From Phorcus lineatus (taxonomy: Eukaryota > Mollusca > Gastropoda > Trochida > Trochidae), in contig OV121081.1 in assembly GCA_921293015.1 (NCBI GenBank), positions 27,097,158 through 27,161,157 on the forward strand: a stretch of 64,000 nucleotides of DNA, given 5' to 3'. The stretch's first letter is position 1. Each line of letters opens with the position of its first letter. A program made the translations under genes and the position numbers. Positions 1 to 12,098 of this stretch are shown here, piece after piece. A model generated the notes under the pieces. It made no database searches and was not told the origin of the DNA. It saw nothing but the letters and a program-made list of their open reading frames with translations.

Positions 1-2210
1 AGTTTTGAGGGCAAAGCATATTCTTTCCATGCTATCCCATCTTTTGGCTGCTGTGTAAAGATTTTAACTCAAGGATTATTGAAAGGGACAGTCATATTGG
101 GGAAATTTCTGTCGATACGATATTATACAATTATACACTGGTGACAAGGTCAATACCAGTGTTAATAGACCCAAGGAAAGCAATATTTACTGAGGACACA
201 ATACGCTGATTTCATAATTCTATAAAGAAAAACACAATCATTCACAAGTAAAAGAAGCTGAGAGAGTGGTAGTTATATTCTGCCAATATGCTAGATGTGA
301 AATATATTGAACAATAGTTAAAAAGCTGTTTTCTTCACATAACCTCAAAAATTCATATTCATAGTTGAAAACTTTCCTAAGCTGATCGCTGGTAATACAC
401 TTATAATTCTGAAAATATTATTGTTTTGAATCCATCCTTATGTAAGGCAGTTAGGTTTTAAAGTTCAACCTTGAAGATAGTATATTGACTGTTGTTTCCA
501 TGTAAACAGCAAATTAAACAAGTTTCAATCAATTTGGTGGTTTTAGACTATAGTACCATTCATGACATTCTTCTTTGCATTTCCATAGCAGCCCAAAAGT
601 AAATGTAGGAAGAAGTTATAAAGCCAAAACAAGCACACTACTCACAATGATTCTTCGATATAGCAAGTTTATTGAGATAGGCCTGATTGGTTTTCAGTTA
701 TTGCACCAACATCATTTGTATATTGTCTGCAAACTTTGTTTGGCACGTGATGATTGTAACAAATTAGGGCATTAAGTTTTGCTACACAAATAGAAAGCCT
801 AATTATTGTGTAAGTGATATGCGCCCATGAACAGGACCTACTTAGTGTTTGAAAACTTTAAATTCTTCCAAATTCTTCACAATTGTTAAATTTGTATAAC
901 ATAAAGCACTTTACTCACAAAATATAGCATAAATTCTGTCATGTCAATGAAGTAGATTACTTCCAGGTTACAGTAAAATTAATATGGTCCATCAGCCTTA
1001 ATTAGTAACTGTTGTAAGTTCAGCGTAATTTTACACGTGTGAACTTGTACGATATGGAAATGTTTCATTTGGTTTAAAAACTGAAACTATATAGAATGAT
1101 TTACCCTTCAGAAGTACTTGATCATGTTTCTTTTTATAACGCCACTTTAATGATCTGATGTCCTTACAATTCAATTGCATAAATCCCCACATTTCAAAAT
1201 GAAATACCAAAATTACTGATTTTTTTAACAAATATCTTTTTATCTTGAACATGGCTATCAAGGTCATCCAACATTGCAGCATGATCAAATATTTGTTGGT
1301 ACAAAATAAATGAAAATGTGACTGAGAAGTTGCCTTTTGGATTGTAATTATTTTCATTAATTCCAAAATAATGTGTCAACGCAAGTAGTGTGAATCAAAT
1401 ATTTGACACTACTTCTGAAATGAATAATTAAAAGCATGATGTTATGCAATGTTGACCCCCAACATGTTATGAAATTAAATACATAAAATCCCTTTCCATA
1501 ACCTAGATACGTTTTGAATAACCAGCCATGGAAAGTTTTCTAAAACTCACTTTCAATCTGTAATGAAAATAATGTAATATCATGAACATCCTCCAGTGAC
1601 CTGCACTGATTAAATTTACTGCGTCTAGTCATCACAGCTACAACATACTATATTTGGGAATGAAGGCCTCTCACTTATTTGATAATACTTATGGATTTAT
1701 GCTGTCAAGGTGTATGACAATTGTAGCATTCAGAGCTTAAAGTTTTCAAGGAAATGCTCGCGACAAGATATATTATCATGAGACCGATTAAGCTGATGCA
1801 CGCTATTATCTAGGCCGCCATTTTGAATGGTACGTGGGTCAACACTCGCGATTGTTGAAACTCTATCCACACGGCTGACAATGATTCTTATTGTCAAAAC
1901 ATGATATACTTCGACAGAAAAACAACCGAATGTGTTGAATAAACGCGAAAGAAGCACACAACTCATTTCAAACTTTTTTTTTCAACCTAAAATCTGCCAA
2001 CACAACAATATACTGCCTCTCACCTCGCTTCTTTGACTCCCGACAATGTTCGTCGCACTTGATTGGGAGCATATTCATACGCATTATATATAATGCTTAG
2101 ACAGGCTGAAGCGATGTGGAACCTTTTGAGAAAAATTATCAATTGATTGAAAAATATTCTATTAAATTGCTGGGTTTTGTTTTACAAATTGCAGTCTTAT
2201 GTCATGTAAG
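1..2210. other. AT-rich stretch, no gene recognised
   Basis: Only short open frames occur here, none longer than about 110 codons and none with a recognisable domain. No RNA gene, inverted-repeat element or tandem array was seen. The base composition is that of bulk intergenic or intronic DNA, slightly less AT-rich between about 1800 and 2300. Confidence 0.6.
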
Positions 2211-2292
2211 AACCCCTTTCTGATTCATATACGCCGCACACGTGACCTGTGGAACCCCTTCTGATTGATATACGCCGCACACGTGATCTGTG
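2211..2292. repeat. 41-42 bp tandem duplication with two CACGTG sites
   Basis: Two adjacent copies, 2211-2252 and 2253-2292, each read AACCCCTT-CTGATT-ATACGCCGCACACGTG with only a few differences. Each copy carries one CACGTG hexamer (2239-2244 and 2280-2285), 41 bases apart. CACGTG is the canonical E-box bound by bHLH factors. Whether these sites are used is unknown, because no gene is recognised nearby. Confidence 0.6.
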
Positions 2293-4149
2293 TGTAAGCC
2301 GTTATCACCAATAGACAAGATTAAACTTCAAAGGTTTGTAACTCGCGAGAGAAGTGCATAGGCAAACCACCAAAATAAATCCACTGTTATAAAGTGCACC
2401 CCGTGAGTTTGTGGAGTCATATCTGCCAAACTTAATCAATGGTGTCATTTGATCTCGAAGTATCAACCAAAAAGACACAATTTAAAGCTTGTTGGTTTTT
2501 TACAGTGACAATATGTTATAAAATATATTACATGTTATATAATTAGAATCCATGTAAATTTGACGTGGTATCTACAACTCTGTGCATTTACATGAGAAGT
2601 GTAGATGTTTTGATTTTATATCAACACACAAAACATTTAGCTTCGTATAAAAGGTAAATAAAATGTTATTTAAATCACAGAGTGACTCTTTGAAGTGATA
2701 CTGTTTATTTTTGATGAGTTTTTCTATGGCTGAAATAATCTTGACCAAAAATACTATAAGTGTTCAGGTAGTTGAAATCGCCACTCTAAAGCTGCATATT
2801 TATATTGCTAAAATATCCAAAGTAAGATATTTTCTGGTTTTCAAAGATTTATAAAAATCGGCCATATAAATGCCAGGAAGTTGAAATTAACAGATATATG
2901 ATTTAAATGACCTACTTTACACTAACTATCAATATTTATGTTTGTGTCTTTTGTAATCAGTTTAAAACAGGACGTTTGATTCATTGACGCGCGCCATCAA
3001 TTGTCCGGTTTTCGATCACACTTTAACCTTGTTTTTTGAGTATGCTGAATTGTTAGAAATGAAATGGTGACTTTCAGACAATAACAACTGTGCTCAAAAA
3101 GATAAAACCATATATGATGCTCTACATGTTTGACTTCAACAACATACTCTGTCGCCCTTTAAATACAAACAGACATAAGCAGAAGAAATGCCCACAACTG
3201 CAACAATGGGCAACAAAAACAATAATAGTTTCGTCAATAACAATAAGGATGCAGATGTCAGTTTGTGTCACATTTAGTGAACACTCCTTTAAGGCCAAGT
3301 TCTTCCAAAAGTATCTGCAGGTTTTTAAATGTAATATATTCCTTACAAAGACATTAATTCCTGAAATGTTAGTTTCCATGAGGATTTGCCAGTGTAGTTA
3401 GTAAAAAGTTAATTCAAAACTCTAAAATTCTCTTACCATTATGAATGTTTGCCATGTTCAAGTTGAGTCGCACTGCACCTTTAAGATGCAGATTGAAAAA
3501 GCAGATTATTTTGTCATGTATTTGTGGATATTTTACGTCTGTTTCAATGTACATGTGACGAACAAGCGTAGATAGTTGCAAAAGTGTATACATACTTAGA
3601 AGTTGCTGTGATTTACTTCGTTTGTAATGATACTGCACAAGGTTTGAAAAAAGTTGCATGTCTTTATATGCACTTTGAATAAGGACAAACCTGTGGCCAT
3701 CATTGCCGCCTGAAGCGCGATTGACTGACTGACTGTATATGGTATCAAGGCCTAATTAAAGCCGTACTCTCGCGCTGAGAGAGCCGAGCTACCATAGCGC
3801 TACAGTGAATAGCTAGCCTTATATAACGAATGAGAAAGCAAATCGATCATAAATCTTCAACTACGATTCTAACAAAATTAGCGTAGTAGACTTTTTTGTT
3901 TCTTTGGTTATGGTAAATCGTTTCATATCATTTTTGTTTACCTAGGTGCCGTTTGACATTTCAGCCTATCATATATAGTTATACATAAAAAAAAACCTGT
4001 TAACGAGCTATTTTGTTACTGAAAGATATGTACGTAGTTTGAATGTCCTGTTAAAATCATGGAATTCGACGGGTAGATTTTTGAGATCTATCTGTATATG
4101 AAGTTTGAAATTTCTAAAAATTCACAAACTTTGAGGGGTCGCTGTGAGC
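2293..4149. other. AT-rich stretch, no gene recognised
   Basis: Short open frames on both strands around 3090-3660 overlap one another and show no domain, so they read as chance frames. No repeat family from elsewhere in the window was recognised here. Confidence 0.55.
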
Positions 4150-7100
4150 AAAGTATTGTACATTTGCAAACACTGAGAAAAACTTGTTATAGCGCACTCA
4201 CTGCCTTGGCTAGGAATTCGTCATGTGTTAATTTATTGTTTGTACTGTTATTGCACATCCTTCAAAACAAGTCTAAAGACTGTAAGTGCATTTTCAAAAA
4301 TTACCCCATGTTAAGTTCGGTCAAATGATTGTTGCTGTTTTTGATCTTTATTGTGAACGAAAATGACTGTTTGCGATCAGTGTTTTAATAGTTTCGTAAA
4401 CTGCACATACTGGTCTTATATTCCTGTTAAATGGTACAATTGTTATGCTAACTTTTAGCGTTATCTCCCTTTGAACATGCTTACATGAGCTAAGTCGCCC
4501 GACTTGGAAGGGTTGCTGAAGACAAAATATTTGACTTTCATCAAACTCAAAAAGACCATAAAATTCCATAGGCCTCCTCTACACAATTGGATAGTTTCAG
4601 CTCTGAGATGCAACTATCTTCAGAGAAGAAGATTCTCTAAGGTGCATGGGGTCGAACATTTCAAATAGTCAAAAAAGCAATGTGGCGGAAAAACTATTCA
4701 TGCTAGAACTTGGCCATGATTGACTTTTTTGTTTGCAATGCTATTACCAATCGTTTAAATAAAATGTGAAGTCTCTAAGTGCATTTTGAAAAAAAATCCC
4801 ATGTTAATTTTTCGAACTTTTGATCGTACTGTGCCTTCAACGCTTAAACTGATTAAGCTCAAAAGCTTATTGTGGCTTTGTCTCATGAAGTTCCATCAGA
4901 CTGGTGAGTTTGGCTGTAATAGCTTTAGCGGTTTTGGCTTAATCGCGGCGACAAAATCGGTGGAATAATGGAAACCAATTTCTGGAACAAATAAGTTGAT
5001 ATTGTGCAAAAACTATGATACTTATGAAATGGTCATGATTGACTTTTTTGTTCATACAGGTAATACGCTTCATTCAAAACAAGTTTCAGGTCTCTAAGTG
5101 TATTTTGTAAAAATTGCCCATGTTATTTTTTTTTAACCATATTTTTGCTGTTTTTGATCGATTATTGTGAACGATAATGACTGTTCGCGATCAATGTTTT
5201 AAATGTTTCTGCAAGTCCATATACCGGTCTTACATTCCTGAAAAATTATTGCAATTGTGAGTCTAACTTTTTCAGTTATCGCCCCTCGAACATGCTTATA
5301 TGAGCTAAGTCGCCCGACTTTGCAGGGTTGCCGAGAAATAAATATTAGATTTTCATCAAACTCAAAAAGACCATGAAATACCCAATGCCTCCACTGCACA
5401 ATTAGAGAGTTTCAGCTCTAAGATGCAAGTATCTTCAGAGAAGAAGATTCTCAAAGATGCATAGGGTCCGGAAATTTCAAAACGTCAAAAAAAGCAATAT
5501 GGCGGCGAAAGTATTCATGCTACGAATTCGCCATGATTTACTTTTTTCCTTGCAATGTTATTGGCTATCGTTTAAAACAAGTTGCAAGTCTCTAAGTGCA
5601 TTTTGAAAAATTTTCCCATGTTAATTTTTCGAACTTTGAGTGGTACTGAGCCTTTAACGCTTAATCCGATTAAGCCCAAAAGCTTATTGCAGGATCTCCT
5701 CATTGAGCTCTACCAGGCTGGTAAGTTTGGCTTTAACAGCTTTAGCGGTTTTGGCTGAATCTTGTTAACAAGAATCGTGGAATAAAAAAAATAATAATAA
5801 TAATAATAATAAATATAGTCGCAAGCGACGACAAAAGGATCCAGCGCATAAAAAGCACATTCAGTACAAACATAGTGATGTTAGCCAGCTTCACTGAAAT
5901 TTTCATGAAGATTGGAGCATGCATTAATCTACAGCAGCAACTTTCATCTAACCTTATCTCCAAAGCATACTCCGGTTTTTGCAAAGAAGTGGTAAGAAAA
6001 AAATATTGGACTGACATCAAAATCTGAATGACCCTGAAATTCCCAATGTCTCAGCTACATTATTGGAGAGTTTGAGCTCTTAGATGCAAGTATCTTCAGA
6101 GAAGAAGATTTTTTAAGATGCATCTAAAAAATCACTAAAAGCAATATGGCGGCCAAACTATTGACGCTACGAATTTGCCATGATTTACTTATTTGCTCCA
6201 AATCTAATTGCCTGTCGTTTAAAACAAGTTGCAAGTCTCTAAGTGCATTTTGAAAAAATAACCCATGTTAATTTTTCGAAATTTCGATCGTACTGTGCCT
6301 TTAACGCTTAAACCGATTAAGCTCAAAAGCTTATTGTGGCTTCGTCTCATGAAGTTCTATCAGACTGGTGAGTTTGGCTGTAAAACCTTTAGCGGTTTGG
6401 GCTAAATCGCGGCGACAAAATCGGTGGAATAATGGAAACCTATTTCTGGAACAAATAAGTTGATATTGTGCAAAAACTATAATACTTATGAAATGGTCAT
6501 GATTGACTTTTTTGTTCATACAGGTAATACGCTTCATTCAAAACAAGTTTCAAGTGTGTAAGTGCATTTTACAACATTAGCCCATGTTAATTTTTTGTCA
6601 ACATATTTTTGCTGTTTTTGATCGATTATTGTGAAGGAAAATGACTGTTCGCGATCAATGTTTTAACAGTTTCTGCAAGTCCACATACTGGTCTTACATT
6701 CCAGAAAAACTATTGCAATTGTGAGTCTAACTTTTTGAGTTATCGCCCCTTGAACATGCTCATATAAGCTAAGTCGCCCAACTTTGCAGGGTTGCTGAGA
6801 AATAAATATTACATTTTCATCAAACTCAAAAAGACCATGAAATACCCAATGCATTAGCTACACAATTAGAGAATTTCAGCTCTTAGAAGCAAGTATCTTC
6901 AGAGAAGAAGATTCTCAAAGATGCATGGGGTCCGGAAATTTCAAAACGTCAAAAAAAGCAATATGGCGGCCAAATTACTGATGCTACGAATTTGCCATGA
7001 TTGACTTTTTTGCTTACAATGTTACTGTGCATCGTTTAAAAAAAGTTGCAAGTCTCTAAGTGCATTTTGAAAAATTTTCCCATGTTAATTTTTCGAACTT

Positions 7101-7251
7101 TGGATCGTACTGTGCCTTTAACGCTTAAGCCGATTAAGCCCAAAAGCTTATTGTGGCTTCGTCTCATGCAGCTCTACAAGACTGGCAAGTTTGGCTGTAA
7201 TAGCGTTAGCGGTTTTGGCTAAATCGCGGCGACAAAATCGGTGGAATAAAA

Positions 7252-7253
7252 AA

Positions 7254-7284
<31 letters not shown>

Positions 7285-7382
7285 CACGCCAATAACAATA
7301 AGGATTCAGCAAAATTTGCTGAATCCTTAATAATAAAACACGCCAATAACAATAAGGATTCAGCATTTCTGCTGAATCCTTA
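7252..7382. repeat. (AAT)n tract with two palindromic hairpin modules
   Basis: An (AAT)n run is followed by two modules of the form AACACGCCAATAACAA + TAAGGATTCAGC - short loop - GCTGAATCCTTA. The hairpins are at 7299-7329 and 7353-7382 with 12-bp perfect stems. They end array unit 2 and run directly into the TAAATATAGTCGC start of unit 3. Confidence 0.85.
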
Positions 7383-9948
7383 AATATAGTCGCAAGCGAC
7401 GATGAAAGGATTCAGCGCATAAAAAGCACATTCAGTACAAAGATAGTGATGTTAGCTAGCTTCCCTGAAAATTTCATGAAGATCGGTGCATGCATTAAGC
7501 TTCAGCGGCATGTTTTATCTGAAAATTGCGATAGTTACAAAGAAGTTGATAATGTGCAAAAAGTATGCTACTTAGGAATTGGCCATGATTTACTTTTTTG
7601 CTCAAAATGTAATTGCCTATCGTTTGAATCAAGTTACAGATCTCCAAGTGCATTTTGAAAAAAATTCCTATGTTAATTTTTCGAAATTTCGATCGTACTG
7701 TGCCTTTAACGCTTAAACCGATTAAGCTCAAAAGCTTATTGTGGCTTCGTCTCATGAAGCTCTATCAGACTGGTGAGTTTGGCTGTAATAGCTTTAGCGG
7801 TTTTGGCTAAATCGCGGCGACAAAATCGGTGGAATATTGGAAACCAATTTCTGGAACAAATAAGTTGATATTGTGCAAAAACTATTATACTTATGAAATG
7901 GCCATATTGACTTTTTTGTTCATACAGGTAATACGCTTCATTCAAAACAAGTTTCAAGAGTCTAATTGCATTTTGAAAAATTAGCCCATGTTAAATTTTT
8001 GTAAACATATTTTTGCTGTTTTTGATCGATTTTTGTGAACGATAATGACTGTTCGCGATCAATGTTTTAACAGTTTCTGCAAGTCCACATACTGGTCTTA
8101 CATTCCTGTACAAATATTGCAATTGTGAGTCTAACTTTTAGAGTTATCACCCTTTGAACATGCTTACATGAGCTAAGTCGCCTGACTTTGACGAGTTGCA
8201 GAAAAAAAAGTATTTACAAAAATGCAAATTTTCCAAGATGAATTTTCTCCCCATTCCTTTAGCTATGATATATGTGAGTTTCAGCTCTTAATTGCATGTA
8301 TCTTCAGAGGAGAAGATTTTCAAAGATGCATGGGGTCCGGAAATTTCAAAAAGTTAATTAAAGCAATATGGCGGCCAAACTACTGATGCAACGAATTTGC
8401 CATGATTTACTTTTTTGCTTGAATTGTTACTGTGCATCGTTTGAAAAAAGTTGCAAGTCTCTAAGTGCATTTTGAAAATTTTTCCCATGTTAATTTTACG
8501 CACTTTGGATGGTACTGTGCCTTTAACACTTAAGCCGATTAAGCCCAAAAGCTTGTTGTGGCTTCGTCTCATAAAGGTCTATCAGTCTGTCGAGTTTGGC
8601 TGTAATAGCTTCAGCGGTATTGGCTGAATCGCGGCGACAAAATCGGTGGAAGAAAAATAATAATAATAATAATAAATATAGTCGCAAGCGACGATGAAAG
8701 GATTCAGCGCATAAAAAGCACATTCAGTACAAAGATAGTGATGTTAGCTAGCTTCCCTGAAAATTTCATGAAGATCGGTGCATGCATTAAGCTTCAGCGG
8801 CATGTTTTATCTGAAAATTGCGATAGTTACAAAGAAGTTGATAATGTGCAAAAAGTATGCTACTTAGGAATTGGCCATGATTTACTTTTTTGCTCAAAAT
8901 GTAATTGCCTATCGTTTGAATCAAGTTACAGATCTCCAAGTGCATTTTGAAAAAAATTCCTATGTTAATTTTTCGAAATTTCGATCGTACTGTGCCTTTA
9001 ACGCTTAAACCGATTAAACTCAAAAGCTTATTGTGGCTTCGTCTCATGAAGCTCTATCAGACTGGTGAGTTTGGCTGTAATAGCTTTAGCGGTTTTGGCT
9101 AAATCGCGGCGACAAAATCGGTGGAATATTGGAAACCAATTTCTGGAACAAATAAGTTGATATTGTGCAAAAACTATTATACTTATGAAATGGTCATGAT
9201 TGACTTTTTTGTTCATACAGGTAATACGCTTCATTCAAAACAAGTTTCAAGAGTCTAAGTGCATTTTGAAAAATTAGCCCATGTTAAATTTTTGTAAACA
9301 TATTTTTGCTGTTTTTGATCGATTTTTGTGAACGATAATGACTGTTCGCGATCAATGTTTTAACAGTTTCTGCAAGTCCACATACTGGTCTTACATTCCT
9401 GTACAAATATTGCAATTGTGAGTCTAACTTTTAGAGTTATCACCCTTTGAACATGCTTACATGAGCTAAGTCGCCTGACTTTGACGAGTTGCAGAAAAAA
9501 AAGTATTTACAAAAATGCAAATTTTCCAAGATGAATTTTCTCCCCATTCCTTTAGCTATGATATATGTGAGTTTCAGCTCTTAATTGCATGTATCTTCAG
9601 AGGAGAAGATTTTCAAAGATGCATGGGGTCCGGAAATTTCAAAAAGTTAATTAAAGCAATATGGCGGCCAAACTACTGATGCAACGAATTTGCCATGATT
9701 TACTTTTTTGCTTGAATTGTTACTGTGCATCGTTTGAAAAAAGTTGCAAGTCTCTAAGTGCATTTTGAAAATTTTTCCCATGTTAATTTTACGCACTTTG
9801 GATGGTACTGTGCCTTTAACGCTTAAGCCGATTAAGCCCAAAAGCTTGTTGTGGCTTCGTCTCATAAAGGTCTATCAGTCTGTCGAGTTTGGCTGTAATA
9901 GCTTCAGCGGTATTGGCTGAATCGCGGCGACAAAATCGGTGGAAGAAA

Positions 9949-9964
<16 letters not shown>
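7381..9964. repeat. Two near-identical adjacent array units (period 1292 bp)
   Basis: Units 7381-8672 and 8673-9964 align end to end with only about five substitutions or small indels that I can see, for example GATTAAGCTC against GATTAAACTC and AACACTTAAG against AACGCTTAAG. The two older units upstream differ from these at many positions. The pair therefore arose by a recent tandem duplication of a whole A+B unit, unless it is an assembly artefact. Confidence 0.85.
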
Positions 9965-9991
<27 letters not shown>

Positions 9992-10094
9992 CACGCCAAT
10001 AACAATAAGGATTCAGCAAAATTGCTGAATCCTTAATAATAATAATAATAAAACACGCCAATAACAATAAGGATTCAGCAAAATTGCTGAATCC

Positions 10095-10127
<33 letters not shown>

Positions 10128-10172
10128 CACGCCAATAACAATAAGGATTCAGCAAAATTTGCTGAATCCTTA
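9947..10172. repeat. (AAT)n tract with three palindromic hairpin modules at the array end
   Basis: A long (AAT)n run is followed by three copies of the same AACACGCCAATAACAA plus hairpin module, with hairpins at 10006-10035, 10068-10097 and 10142-10172. Each has the 12-bp stem TAAGGATTCAGC. More (AAT)n separates the modules. After the third hairpin the sequence leaves the array, so this is its right edge. Confidence 0.85.
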
Positions 10173-10175
10173 AAT

Positions 10176-11321
10176 ATGTGTTCAGAGTTACATTTTTTTT
10201 TCAAAACAGCCAATCAAAATTTAGTATTTTGCACAGTTACGGTAGAATTCCTCGTTCTTGGTGGCAAGAGATCAATACAATGTTCAAACCATGATTCAAA
10301 CATGCAATGAATTACGAACTTTTCCACAGTATTTTAAAAATATAAATAATAAATAAAATAAATAAATGTGATAAATGTGTGTCACTATTTTCTTGAAAAC
10401 AAATTAACATGAATCCATTTGCAAATAACTAACCACAACTCATAACCTAAACATATTTCATTTGTCGCAACCATTTAAATGAACTTTTTTGTACCAAGTT
10501 CAAGATAAAATGTATATGAATCTGAATATCTCATTATCCGTTGCTTTATAATTTTGATATAATTCTGAACAAACTATTGACATGAATATGACAATGTTGG
10601 CTGCCTATTCATAACTTTGGTCATTAGCTCTTTAAAAGAAGAATTGCGGAATCATTGAATCATTCAAAGTACTTTCAATACACATTGAAATATAACTACG
10701 ATCATAAAAACTAAAATATGTAAATGAGACAGTTTATCGCAACATTCAATGAAACTAAATATCTGTAATGAAGTCATCTACTTCAAACCATCTTTATACT
10801 TAACATGTTTATACCGATATCCAGCACATAAAATAGAGGAATGTTATGTGGATTATCAAATGTTAGAATTTAACGAACCTGAGTATTTATAAATACCCGG
10901 TTGACCATCTTCTTAAGCAAAGCTTGCCATGTTAACCCTTGCTGTCGACCTACGACTTTCTGTTCTTGCTCTCTAGCTAACTGCACGTGTATTAAAAAGT
11001 ACACTTAGAAAGTTCCTGTCAAATGCTACATCCGGGTACTCAAACAAACATGGCGGCCTCCATGTAACAGTCCGCCGACTGCAAGAATTGTAAAGAGGAA
11101 AGAAAAGAGCAACATATTCGTGTTCATTGCACGTTTATAGTCAATTATCACAAGTATTGTTCTCAGATAATATTTGTGAAATATTTCGCTGCGTATTCAT
11201 CTTGTGAAATGAAATACCCTTTCAAAATAAATAGCGTTCCCCTTCAACTTGCAACATGTGTAAGAAGCAGCGGAGTAACATGTCAAGCAAAAAAGTAACC
11301 ATGGCAGATTTGTAGCGCAAA
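10176..11321. other. AT-rich stretch, no gene recognised
   Basis: No open frame with a recognisable domain. A short self-complementary stretch near 10883 (GGGTATTTATAAATAC read on the minus strand) is the only structure noticed. Confidence 0.5.
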
Positions 11322-11405
11322 ACATTTCGGCGCCATATTGGATTTTCTTACTTTTAAGTTTTTCGGACCCCATGCACCTTTGAGAAACATTTCCTCTGAA
11401 CATAC
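11322..11405 (-). repeat. Stray inverted fragment of the 4-10 kb array family
   Basis: The plus strand reads GCGCCATATTGGATTTT then GGACCCCATGCACCTTTGAG then TCCTCTGAA. This is the reverse complement, with substitutions, of the array segment near 6900-6965 and 8300-8370 (CTTCAGAG, TGCATGGGGTCCGGAAATTTC, GCAATATGGCGGCC). It shows that the array family is also dispersed, in the opposite orientation. Confidence 0.65.
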
Positions 11406-12098
11406 TTGGTAGCTGAGGCATAATGGGGGGAAATGTAACTCTTTTCGTGCACGACATTTCAATATTTTTTTCTCAGCGAGCCTGCAGAGTCGGCGGACTT
11501 TTTCATGTAACAATTTTTAAGGGGCGATAGAAAAGGGGAGAGAGGGATCACAGAAAAAAAGTCCAACCCTCGTAAATAAATCTGCATGTCAAGATGCATC
11601 ATCATATACTCATAGAAGACCTACTAAAAGACTTTGTCAATGTCAATGTCAATTAGAGGTAGATGATATTTATCCAATTTTGGCGAGCTGAAATACAGTC
11701 TTGAAACATACCAATGGTAGAGTTTACTATTTATAGCAATCATGCCTGCTGTTTACTTCACTGACAATATTAATTTTTCTACAATTATGTAAGTTTTAAA
11801 TACTAACACTAATATTGATTATTAAGCTTATTACCAAGTGTCATAGTTTGCGTAAAATGAGATAAAACAGTTAATTTAATTCATTATCATCATTATTCAC
11901 TTATATGTAAAGAAGAAAGCACTTTGGATTGACAGGAATCAAATATAAGTTTTATTTGTGCCATCAATCTAACACATCCCAATGTAGATGGACTTTGTAT
12001 AAATGAATGTGGAACCAAATCTTGTCGGAACATCTAAATGATTATGAATTGTCAGGAAATATAAATATTAACTCGTTGATATTGGCTGACATGGTAAA

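Larger units (their letters stand above)
4150..10175. repeat. Composite tandem array (higher-order repeat, about 1.3-1.6 kb period)
   Basis: One sequence block (TTAAGC / AAAAGCTTATTGTGGCTT / TTTGGCTGTAATAGC / ATCGCGGCGACAAAATCGG) recurs eight times, near 4840, 5660, 6310, 7125, 7710, 8530, 9005 and 9825. Copies alternate in type. Type A (4840, 6310, 7710, 9005) is followed by TGGAAACC-ATTTCTGGAAC. Type B (5660, 7125, 8530, 9825) is followed by an (AAT)n tract. An A plus a B copy makes one higher-order unit, and four units are present. New units begin at TAAATATAGTCGCAAGCGAC (about 5810, 7381, 8673). A shorter motif, AAGTGCATTTTGAAAAA then CCATGTTAA, recurs about a dozen times inside. The many 60-90 codon frames in the array repeat with it and are not taken as genes. 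I do not recognise the family. Confidence 0.85.

Noticed and set aside
3745-3825. tRNA-like look on the minus strand (GTAGCGCTATGGTAGC ... CAGCGCGAGAG)
   Set aside because: No B box and no cloverleaf, and only a short inverted repeat supports it.
7446-9865. Identical or near-identical 60-90 codon frames in the array, for example on both strands at 7.45, 7.5, 8.74 and 8.79 kb
   Set aside because: They repeat only because the DNA repeats. They have no start context or domain and overlap each other on opposite strands.
11040-11100. ATGGCGGCC context as a possible gene start
   Set aside because: The frame closes quickly, and the same ATGGCGGCC phrase belongs to the dispersed array family.
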